Shown: positions 55,411 through 64,000 of the stretch, one piece after another | How the letters are laid out: every line of letters starts with the position of its first letter | Position numbering within the stretch: position 1 is the stretch's first letter | The notes under the pieces: generated by a model | Told to the model about the DNA's origin: nothing | The model's database searches: none | What the model saw: the letters and a program-made list of their open reading frames with translations, nothing else | Source: Adiantum capillus-veneris | Taxonomy: Eukaryota; Streptophyta; Polypodiopsida; Polypodiales; Pteridaceae | Assembly (NCBI GenBank): GCA_014529385.2 | Contig: CM043953.1 | Location: forward strand, 75,585,372 to 75,649,371 | Length of the DNA stretch: 64,000 nucleotides | Direction: 5' to 3' | Program-made: the position numbers and the translations under genes

Positions 55411-56461
55411 CATAGTCAAGAGGAAATCCGAACTGGAAAGAGAAATACGCGTAAAGACGCAAGCACAAGAATAAAGATAGGTTCTGAGAAGCCTTTTTTA
55501 AAAAGCGGAATATTTTAACGAGTTTTTCGGGAAGAGCAGACGCTTTTCCGCGAGGAATCTATGTTTGCATTGCATTCGTGCATGTGGTTGCATCCAGGGA
55601 TGCCTGGGAAGTGTTGTGAAAGCATTGATTTTAACTTATAAGGTTTTATTGAGTTTTTGGGCAGGTTCAGACCAATTTTAAAAATATACCAGCCGTCCAC
55701 TTAATAAGTGGGCAGCCACTTAGAAAGTAAAGCAACAAAACCAGCCAGCGAATTCTCTCTCCCTATTTCGGGTAGGACAGAAAAAAAAAAAGAAAAAAAA
55801 ACTGCCGCGATCTCTCCTCGAGCAGCTATTCGTGCCGTGGTGAAGGAGCTATAAAAGCATCACATGCCCTCATTGAAGAGAGGTTGCCAGCGCCAGCAAG
55901 AGAAGACTCTACCGTCAGAAGACGCGAGAGATCGCGAGACTACGAAGCACGGAAGTCGCTTTTCTCGCGCAAGAGCGACATGTACCTATTTTGGATTAGC
56001 CATACGAATTGTTGTCATGTGTTTGCGTGTGTGTTTGCAGGTACTTCATCGCGAAGGAGAAGCGAGAAGGCTTCGGCCTACGCTTGGGAATTCCGAAAAC
56101 GAAATTCGGAAATTGTTTGCGGAGTCTCAACTCCGAGTACAGACGGAAAAAGGATTGAGAGCTTGTCTCTCGGATTTTCCCTTACGGGAAGGAACGACCA
56201 TCGAGTCAGAGATTTAGAACGGAGGGGTTTTCTCCGGTTCTTGTGCTTGTGAAAAGATTCTCCCTAATAAAGAATACTCTTTAAGGAGGGGGACTAGCCC
56301 ATCTTTTGGTCCCCAGTACTGTGTCGATCTTCTCACTCTTTATCTCTCTCTCTCTCTCTCTCTCTCTCTATTTCTCTCTATATCCTTTGGCTTCAGTATT
56401 AAGTGAGAAATTCTATTTATCCGAGTATATTTTATATTGTTATGCGCTCCCGTTTGTGACA
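55411..56461 (+). repeat. B 5' LTR, right part
   Basis: Continues B after the C insertion and matches 59722-60740. TATAAAAG near 55851; AATAAA near 56267; hairpin and CT tract follow. The open frames at 55864-56252 are in R/U5 and are not supported as genes. Confidence 0.9.
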
Positions 56462-56462
56462 G

Positions 56463-56474
56463 TGGTATCAAAGC
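56463..56474 (+). other. Primer binding site of B
   Basis: TGGTATCAAAGC, one mismatch from the initiator tRNA-Met type site, 1 base after the LTR. Confidence 0.88.
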
Positions 56475-56533
56475 ATTGTCTCCTCTCTTTCTCTGTAAAG
56501 GAGGACGACTCTGGGAAGATACGGGAAGAAGCC

Positions 56534-57240
56534 ATGACAAGCCAAGAGAGAAGTAAGCAGGCGGAACCCTAAGTCCTGCAAGGAAAAGCTCGTAGAGTTG
56601 GAATTTTTTTTTTCTCTCTGCAAGAAGTCGACACAAGACTCGGGATTCTCTGAGAAGGCGACAAGAGCATGATGCTCAAGAACCTAGAGAATGCAAGGAG
56701 CGGAATGCTTGAGATCCTTCAGAATCCAGAAAATATCCATGAACGTCAATCCAGAACTATAGCCATGAAATCCCGCCATTTTGGGAAGGATATGAAGAAG
56801 GTCTCTAGACCTAAGAACACTTCCAGTCAAGTTTGATACTTTTGACGGAAGGGAAGATGCCCCGAAAGCTACCGCTTTGATTCGACAAGTTTGAAGTTGC
56901 CTTTGTAAACGGCAATTTCTGAAAAAAAAGCATCGAAGGTGAGGCATGTGACCAAACACCTCAAGGGGATTGCAAGTACTTGGTGGTATACCAAAGCTCT
57001 GTAAGGAACTTACAACAAGACTTGGATTCAATTCAAGGCTGAATTTTCGAACAAAATTTTTTTCCTCTACACTTGAGGAAGGCATCTAAGAAGATTGGGA
57101 TCGGTTTGCCCAATAGGAACACGAGCTAGTCAAAGCAAGCACTTGTTCACTCTTGCCAAGGTAGCTCCATTCTTGATCCTCTCTAAGGAAGGAAAGATGA
57201 ACAAATTTAATGAGACTTTTGCCCAAATTTTGTAAACCCA
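56534..57240 (+). pseudogene. B gag relic
   Basis: ATG at 56534 (MTSQERSKQAEP, then stop). 56826-57130 in several frames matches the C Gag domain: FDTFDGREDAPKATALIRQ, an RHVTKHLKG-like piece, TWWYTKAL and an FKAEF segment. Stops and frameshifts are numerous. Confidence 0.7.
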
Positions 57241-57539
57241 TCTGCAAAATACTTTGCAGTAGATGGTGGAGACAGCAATACAAGCTGAAAGTGTACACCT
57301 CAGTGTACATAGAATTTAATCCCCACAGTGGGATGGGAACCATTGAACACAGAAACAATGAATTTTTGTTACCTCTCCTCGAAGGATACGTTGCTATCCG
57401 GAGAAAGTTTGGAGTAAGGGAATTCAATCTAACTCCTGAGTTTTTTGAATAGAAGACCCTCAAACTTCAAGTGAGAGGGCAGGTCTGATCAAAGTTACAT
57501 CTTTGAGGAAATCATAAAGTGCATTGTGCTTGTTTGCTC

Positions 57540-57780
57540 TTTTGCACAAGATACGGTTATGTCTAACCGGGACTACCACTCTCGAGTGTTTATGAGAGCA
57601 GGATCAAACTGAAACATTGTTTCTGAGATGAATTGGTTTGCTTAACTAGCCGGAAGGTCAACTATTGATCTGGTATCCGGTAATTCTCGAACAGATTACC
57701 TGCTACTGCGGGTAGGAAATTATAAAGGAACCATTCTGAGATTTCAAGCAAAGAAAAGCTTTCATAAAGCTTGAGTACTC
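57540..57780 (+). pseudogene. B protease relic
   Basis: A LYE-AGSN stretch near 57585 and LLRVGNYKGT near 57705 parallel the C protease (LYDPGSTDN and LRIGEYKDRE) at similar spacing. From 57780 to 59257 no RT, RNase H or integrase motif is visible; apart from the 49-bp repeat I see nothing. Confidence 0.5.
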
Positions 57781-58768
57781 TTTAAGCCCACACCCCCTAC
57801 ACGGTAAGGGAAGATATGGTAGTGCTTTTTGCACAAGTGAATGAACACTCTCTTTAGGAGGGAAGGAACAAGCGACGACTACGGCCTGTGCTTGAGCAAT
57901 CCAAGGATTAAAATCCTAGATTATTTGATGAGCGGGTTTTGCTCTAAGATCGAGCCAAGTGATCATCAAGTTGAGCGTCTTCGCTCTAAGGATCTTACGA
58001 AGGGAAGGTAATTTCCCAGGTTCACCGAAACTTTAACACAGCTTAAGAATTATGTACACTTTTGAGTACATGGATAACACACGAAGATGCAGACCTATGC
58101 CAAGGAACTGGACGAGAGTTTGTTATACTCTCTTGAGCGCCTTTTTGCGCGCAAGAATATTCCGACACAAGAATCTCTATTTGAGATGTGTTTGGTAGAA
58201 GGAATTTGAGTTTCTCTACGGAGAAGAGGTTTTCTGATGGTCGTTGATCATTGAGTACGCTATGTGCTTTTACCATTACAGTAGCAACTTTTGGTTGCGG
58301 TATATGTTTCTCCACGAGCAGGTCAAGTAGCATTTACACGCTGCTGGAATAAATTCGAACTATTATGTTCGTAAGAATATAGTTCGCCAACCGTTTCAAA
58401 ATGGTAAGAATTACATATGGGAGAACATCCCTGAGAATCAAAGAGGGTTCGCTCTATTGTGAACCGGGTTTGAACGTACGTTCAGAAAATGCTATGGCTA
58501 GAATCCTATCTGCCTGAGATTTTGCAAGTCGTCATTGATGCTTGCAAGGTGAATCATTTTTGATGATTTTGTAAGGAAGAGACGCTAATGGGCGTCGAGA
58601 AAACACTGCTGGTGGTAATAACTCGTAGGAGGAAAAGATTAGAAGAAAGTGCCGCTGTGTACAAGGAATCTTCGGATTGGAACCGTCCGCTTACGTTGAG
58701 CGACGGCCTGAAACAAGAACCTTCTTTAAGGTAATCCCAGACTTTGTTTGTGAAGGAAGACATCGAGA

Positions 58769-58866
58769 TTAATACTCTATGATTTGGGCATTTCCTATGT
58801 GGGAGGACACAAGAGGTTTAATACTCTATGATTTGGGCATTTCCTATGTGGGAGGACACAAGAGGT
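58769..58866. repeat. 49-bp perfect tandem duplication
   Basis: TTAATACTCTATGATTTGGG... occurs twice back to back (58769-58817, 58818-58866) with no visible difference, so it arose recently. Confidence 0.93.
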
Positions 58867-59257
58867 TTAATATCCTAAGGACTAACAACGTAGCATTATG
58901 CGCAAAGACAAATACCTAGATTGATTTCTAGGAGGATTATTCTTTTCGGATTGAGAAGGTGGAATTGAGTTAACAGACTCTCGAATGAGGAAACGTTCGA
59001 TCTGTTGGAAAGACGCGAATGACGAGTTCTTTCACGGCTCGTAAGTTTGATGATTGGTGAAGGATATCCTCGAGGTACTAGAGGAAGGACATGAACTGGT
59101 AAGGTAAGTATTGAATTATTGAATTTTTGTTTAATTTAATTTCTAAGTTCTCTTTTGAGAAAGGACTGGCTCAACTCACCATTGAGCAAGATTTGAAATT
59201 TTCCGGTTTCTCCCCGGCAGTTCAGTTGGACCTCTACAGTTGAGGACAACTGTTTAT

Positions 59258-59269
59258 AAGTGAGAGGGA
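59258..59269 (+). other. Polypurine tract of B
   Basis: AAGTGAGAGGGA directly before the 3' LTR start TGTTGCTAAATTGG. Confidence 0.8.
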
Positions 59270-60740
59270 TGTTGCTAAATTGGCTTTATCTGACAGAAAA
59301 ATAATTCTAAATGAATTATTGGATTTATAAGTGAGGGTTTTCTCGCTTGGAACACCAAGGAAAAATAATTCTAAATGAATATTGGAATTTTAAGTGAGAG
59401 GGTTTTTCTCACTGGAGATATCCGAGTACAGAATATTCCTAGTGCGTCCATCAGAGTAATGACGGGAGCATTGTGAACGGGAATATCTGTAAGGCCACCA
59501 AGAACGTGTACTTCTGATGCGTCACATCAGATGGGTGACAAGGAGCATCGGGAAGAAGTATCCAACCATCCGGGAACGGACATCTCTGATGCGTCATAGG
59601 ATGGGTGACATAGAGCATCGTGAAGGGGATTGTACCGTAAGTTCGGTAGGAAAGGACTAGGTGATGGGTATTCCTGATGCGTCACAAGGTGGGTGACAGG
59701 TGCATCGGAAAGAGGATATCCATAGTCGAGAGGAAATCCGAACTGGAAAGAGGAATATGCGTAAAGACGCAAGCACAAGAATAAAGATGGGTTCTGAGAA
59801 GCTTTTTTTTAAAAAGCGGAATATTTTAACGAGTTTTTCGGGAAGAGCAGACGCTTTTCCGCGAGGAATCTATGTTTGCATTGCATTCGTGCATGTGGTT
59901 GCATCCATGGACGCCTGGGAAGTGCTGTGAAAGCATCGATTTTAACTTATAAGGTTTTATTGAGTTTTTGGGCAGGTTCAGACCAATTTGAAAAATATGC
60001 GTTCCGTCCACTTAATAAGTGGGCAGCCACTTAGAAAATAAAGCAACAAAACCAGCCAGTGAATTCTCTCTCCCTATTTCGGGTAGAACAGAAAAAAAAA
60101 AAAGGCCGCGATCTCTCCGCGAGCAGCTATTCGTGCCGTGGTGAAGGAGCTATAAAAGCACCACATGCCCTCACTGAAGAGAGGTTGCCAGCGCCAGCAA
60201 GAGAAGACTCTGCCGCCAAAAGACGCGAGAGATCGCGAGAGTACGAAGCACGGAAGTCGCTTTTCTCGCGCAAGAGCGACATGTACCTATTGTGGATTCG
60301 CCATACGCATTGTTGTCGTGTGTTTGCAGGTACTTCATCGCGAAGGAGAAGCGAGAAGGCTTCGGCCTACGCTTGGGAATTCCGAAAACGGCATTCGGAA
60401 ATTGTTTGCGGAGTCTCAACTCTGAGTACAGACGGAAAAAGGATTGAGAGCTTGTCTCTCGGATTTTCCCTTATGGGAAGGAACGACCATCAAGTTAGAG
60501 ATTTAGAACGGAGGGGTTTTCTCCGGTTCTTGTGCTTGTAAAAAGATTCTCCCTAATAAAGAATACTCTTTAGGGGGGGGGGGACCAGCCCATCTTCTGG
60601 TCCCCAATACTATGTCGATCTTCTCACTCTCTATCTCTCTCTCTATCTATTTCTCTCTATATCCTTTGGCTTCAGTATTAAGTGATAAATTCTATTTATC
60701 CGAGTATATTTTATATTGTTATGCTCTCCCGATTGTGACA
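59270..60740 (+). repeat. B 3' LTR
   Basis: 1471 bp, uninterrupted; gives the empty-site sequence for C near 59715. Dyads at about 59440-59720, TATAAAAG near 60151, AATAAA near 60556. Ends GATTGTGACA, then target duplication CTTAG. Confidence 0.95.
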
Positions 60741-60745
60741 CTTAG

Positions 60746-61617
60746 AATTAGAAATGCTGAGATTTGAAATTTCTAGAAGTAGCTGAGGTGATGGGCTCCA
60801 AAGCGTAATTTACGGTGTGTCATTTGGTGACCGGAGCAGCAAGTTATGCTTTTGGAAAGTTGACTGGGAAGTTCTCTCACTTGGAGGAGTAGCTGGAAAT
60901 TAACTTGGGCATGAGGGAGTAAGGAGGATTGTGGAGGAAGTTGCCATGTGGCATGGAAATTATCCCACATGGGAAGGGGTGAGGAGAGGATGGGGGGTGG
61001 GTATATAGGGCAAGTGAGGAGCTCCCTTTGTTTGAATCATTTGGTGAGGAGCTTGGAGGAGAGAGCTTGTAGACTCAAAGGAGACGGGGCGCCTTTTTCC
61101 AGCTGTTCACACTGCCTACCCAAGCGCTTCCTCCTCTGTTTGGTTCTCTGGACAAGTGCCTACCCCTTCCCTTGAGCACAAAGGCATCGACTTGGCTCCA
61201 AGCTTTACCAAAAAAGGCTCAAAATGAACCAATGAAATGAAAACCCCAAAAGGCCATGTCAGCTGAGGAGAGAGAGAAGAAAGATTTGATTAAAGAGGAT
61301 AAGAGGAGCCCCATTTTAATAGCTGTAACACCTGCACACTTTCCAGAGAGCTCATTTTTGAGCAACTTCAGATGGCCATATCTCTCTCATTTTTCCTCTG
61401 TTTTTAGTCTATGGATACTCTACGGACATCTACTCGAGACGAGCTACGTCATGATCTCCTTGGTTTCTCCTAATTCCAAGTGTGCTTCATGCTAGAAGGG
61501 TTCTTCATAAATCTTTACAGGTGCTTATCACAGGTGGTTTCGGCGGTGCAATTTCTTCCGACGGTGTGACTCGTGCAAGGCTATAGAGGCACTCGTTTTC
61601 CTTGTCATTTGCACGCT
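60746..61617 (+). repeat. D 3' LTR, right part
   Basis: Matches 39793-40685. TATATAGG near 61003. Ends GCACGCT; the final AACA of the LTR is replaced by TATAGCG. Confidence 0.9.
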
Positions 61618-62089
61618 TATAGCGTCAAGTGCTAGGATCTGGAAACACTGGCTGATCTGGAAAGTCCAAAAATGCCAGGTTTGTCTTGTGGTTGAAAACG
61701 CTAAGTCTCCTGCCAGTCTTGTTGAGAAGGTGCACTGCAAGTTGCTAGAACTTCTTCTGCCTCTTCTGCCAGAAAGTGCTAGCGCTAGGTTTCTTATATA
61801 GTGACTTAGCAAATTTGCCCTACCCAGTTTTCCAACAAAAGTCACGCATTAAATAACAAGTGAAAAATGGATAAATTGGGAAAATGGTTTCTGTGCATTG
61901 TAAAATGCTCATGATGGGTACTGAATGTCATGCTGTGTGCAACCAAAGGATATGAAACTACTCTAAGTGCCTGGACATGCACGGCTTGCTCACAGGCTCA
62001 CAAAGGTGCCAAAACACTTCCTAAGCTAACCTGAATCCTAGGTGAAGCAGCTTGTCCACATGTACATAGGATTAGATGTGCACGTGACA
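61618..62089 (-). repeat. E-like LTR segment (unit 1)
   Basis: Inverted relative of the E LTR: minus strand starts TGTCACGTGCAC, then shares CTTTTGTGAGTC-, TTTGGTTGCACACAGCATG-, AAATTTGCTAAGT- and CTTTCTGGCAGAAGAGGCAG-type blocks in order. It may be the right part of the E-like LTR cut by D at 31771. The second unit is at 62674-63143. 62090-62271 shows no gene. Confidence 0.7.
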
Positions 62090-62268
62090 CTTTAGGAGAG
62101 CCTGGACTTCAGTCTTTTCTGTTTGGCCATGCGCATAGTTGTATTTCGTTTTACAGTTTTCCATTTGATGCCTACGGGCCTGCTATGTAAACAATGATGT
62201 ACTTGCTCTAAGAATAGACACCATTTGGGTGTTCTGAGAGGTTTTCAAGTAATAGAATCAGCCTCTTT

Positions 62269-62348
<80 letters not shown>

Positions 62349-62673
62349 GTTTTATAGATAGATTTTATTATCGTGCTCGGAGGTCAAATATGACCTATGG
62401 GACCAAAGTTACGTGTGATGTAGTATGTGTGTGGCTAATTAATGATTTTTCCTCTGTTTTTAGTCTATGGATACTCTACGGACATCTACTCGAGACGAGC
62501 TACGTCGTGATCTCCTTGGTTTCTCCTAATTCCAAGTGTGCTTCATGCTAGAAGGGTTCTTCATAAATCTTTACAGGTGCTTATCACAGGTGGTTTCGGC
62601 GGTGCAATTTCTTCCGACGGTGTGACTCGTGCAAGGCTATAGAGGCACTCGTTTTCCTTGTCATTTGCACGCT

Positions 62674-63143
62674 TATAGCGTCAAGTGCTGGGATCTGGAA
62701 ACACTGGCTGATGTGGGAAGTCCAAAAACGCCAGGTTTGTCTTGTGGCTGAAAATGCTAAGTCTCCTGCCAGTCTTGCTGAGAAGGTGCACTGCAAGTTG
62801 CTGGAACTTCTTCCGCCTCTTCTGCCAGAAAGTGCTAGCGCTAGGCTTCTTATATAGTGACTTAGCAAATTTGCCCTACCCAGTTTTCCACAAAAGTCAC
62901 GCATTAAATAATAAGTGAAAAATGGATAAATTGGGAAAATGGTTTCTGTGCATTGTAAAATGCTCATGATGGGTACTGAATGTCATGCTGTGTGCAACCA
63001 AAGGATATGCAACTACTCTAAGTGCCTGGACATGCACGGCTTGCTCACAAGCTCACAAAGGTGCAAAAACACTTCCTAAGCTGACCTGAATCCTAGGTGA
63101 AGCAGCTTGTCCACATGCACAAGGATTAGATGTGCACGTGACA
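62674..63143 (-). repeat. E-like LTR segment (unit 2)
   Basis: Duplicate of 61618-62089 with scattered substitutions. 63144-63325 and 63387-63568 show no gene. Confidence 0.75.
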
Positions 63144-63322
63144 CTTTAGGAGAGCCTGGACTTCAATCTTTTCTGTTTGGCCATGAGCATAGTTGTATTT
63201 CGTTTTACAGTTTTCCATTTGATGCCTACGGGCCTGCTATGTAAACAATGATGTACTTGCTCTAAGAATAGACACCATTTGGGTGTTCTGGGAGGTTTTC
63301 AAGTAATAGAATCAACCTCTTT

Positions 63323-63388
<66 letters not shown>

Positions 63389-63568
63389 TTTATAGATAGA
63401 TTTTATTATTGTGCTCGGAGGTCAAATATGACATATGGGACCAAAGTTACATGTGATGTAGTATGTGTGTGGCTAATTAATGATTCTTGATACTCCAAAA
63501 TTGTGGTGATGAGAGTCGCAATGAAGAGCCTACACTGTGGCTGGGAGAGGAAAGTGTGTAGGTCTAAG

Positions 63569-64000
63569 TGTAAGGTGTAGCGGAATGAATGTTTGAACTT
63601 TGCTCAAGATGAGTGCTCCGAATTGTGCTCAAGGTTCCTTTTGTTCTTATGGAAGGGAGAGCCTTCTGTTCTTAATGAGAGAGTGCTATGATCACAAACA
63701 AAGTGAATGGACACTGTGCGTGCAAGTGTATGAGACTGAGAGATAGAGAGAGAAGAGAGATACGACACTAGAGACGTAAAACCCTCCTTCGAAGGCCCCA
63801 CACTCTCATCGGCGAGAGTGGTCTACTTATGATTGCACAAACTGGTACAAACTGAATACATGTGACTGATGCAAGTCTAGGCTATGTCGGCGATGACGAC
63901 GGGGATGGCGAAACCGACCTAAGGGTTGAAATCTGCAATCTTTTATCTGCTGTCCAAAAACGCTATGGGCTGAAATCTACTGCAAATCCAAAACGCTGGT
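63569..64000 (-). repeat. E-like LTR, cut by window end
   Basis: Plus reading TGTAAGGTGTAGCGG, then TTGCTCAAGATGAGTGCTC, GGAAGGGAGAGCCTTCTGT and ACAAAGTGAATGGACACTGT, the inverted 3' part of E LTRs (compare 39642-39420). It continues past the window. Confidence 0.8.

Larger units (their letters stand above)
47576..60740 (+). mobile_element. Decayed LTR element 'B', interrupted by C
   Basis: 5' LTR 47576-48029 plus 55411-56461; 3' LTR 59270-60740 (1471 bp). Flanked by CTTAG at 47571-47575 and 60741-60745. The internal region holds only relics of gag and protease related to those of C. LTRs resemble those of C in layout (TATA, AATAAA, hairpin, dyads) but not closely in sequence. Confidence 0.92.
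31772..61617 (+). mobile_element. Tat-type Ty3 element 'D', interrupted by elements E, B and C
   Basis: LTR pieces: 5' LTR 31772-31963 plus 39648-40689, interrupted by E; 3' LTR 47237-47575 plus 60746-61617, interrupted by B. The pieces align end to end with one another. Internal order is PBS, gag, protease, RT, RNase H, a second RNase H, integrase, polypurine tract (about 47215-47236). A second RNase H between the first and integrase marks the Tat (Ogre/Retand) lineage. The 3' LTR lacks the last 4 bases (AACA), so no target duplication can be matched. All genes are broken. Confidence 0.88.
61390..63484. repeat. 1056-bp tandem duplication
   Basis: Unit 1 61390-62445 and unit 2 62446-63484 match closely throughout. 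The unit joins the end of D's 3' LTR, an E-like LTR segment, unique sequence and a (GA)n tract. GA lengths differ (62272-62346 versus 63326-63386). Confidence 0.92.

Noticed and set aside
55864-56252. Frames of about 120 residues in B LTRs (also 60059-60541)
   Set aside because: They lie between the TATA box and polyA signal of the LTRs; conserved only because LTRs are duplicates.

Overview
The window looks like repeat-rich nuclear DNA from a land plant with a large genome. The evidence is an intron-containing plant-type FKBP gene, CACTA (En/Spm) transposons with TNP2/DUF4218/DUF4216 domains, Ty3 chromoviruses, a Tat-type Ty3 element with a second RNase H, and many long (GA)n/(GT)n tracts. 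A fern is my best guess, but nothing in the sequence proves it. There are no operons, rRNA genes, CRISPR arrays or prokaryotic features.

Layout, left to right. 1-7806: minus-strand Ty3 chromovirus 'A' (left LTR cut by the window edge), inserted into an intron of a CACTA transposase. 7807-11507: the rest of that CACTA element, with TNP2 exons, a captured heavy-metal-associated (HMA/HIPP-like) exon, minisatellites, a subterminal hairpin and a CACTA terminus. 11508-12740: relic of a gag-only LTR element. 12741-15890: nothing recognised. 15890-20400: decayed second CACTA transposase (minus strand) and a CTAAGCGG-type repeat array. 21590-22420: Ty3 pol fragment. 23170-24775: fragments of an LTR element whose promoter is packed with perfect heat-shock elements. 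25025-25210: possible SINE. 26024-26469: exons 1-3 of an ER-type FKBP15/FKBP2-like prolyl isomerase, the only clear host gene. Its remaining exons are not in the 37.5 kb that follow. 27457-27870 (minus): an intronless, divergent histone H3/CENH3-like ORF whose upstream sequence looks LTR-derived.

From about 29.9 kb to the right end the window is a nest of LTR elements. Minus-strand fragments of an 'E-like' family lie on both sides of a Tat-type element 'D' (31772-61617). D's 5' LTR is interrupted by a tandem gag-protease-only element 'E' (31964-39642, target duplication CCAAG). D's 3' LTR is interrupted by a decayed element 'B' (47576-60740, target duplication CTTAG). B's 5' LTR is in turn interrupted by chromovirus 'C' (48030-55405, target duplication ATATC). 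The uninterrupted partner LTR of each host element confirms the insertion points. A 1056-bp tandem duplication follows at 61390-63484.

Most element genes carry stop codons of the C-to-T type (CGA to TGA, CAG/CAA to TAG/TAA), as expected from deamination of methylated cytosines. The most unusual items are the H3/CENH3-like ORF, the heat-shock-element LTR, the captured HMA exon, the two identical-family spacers that split the pol gene of D, and the repeated TGACG/CGTCA dyads in the U3 regions of B and C.
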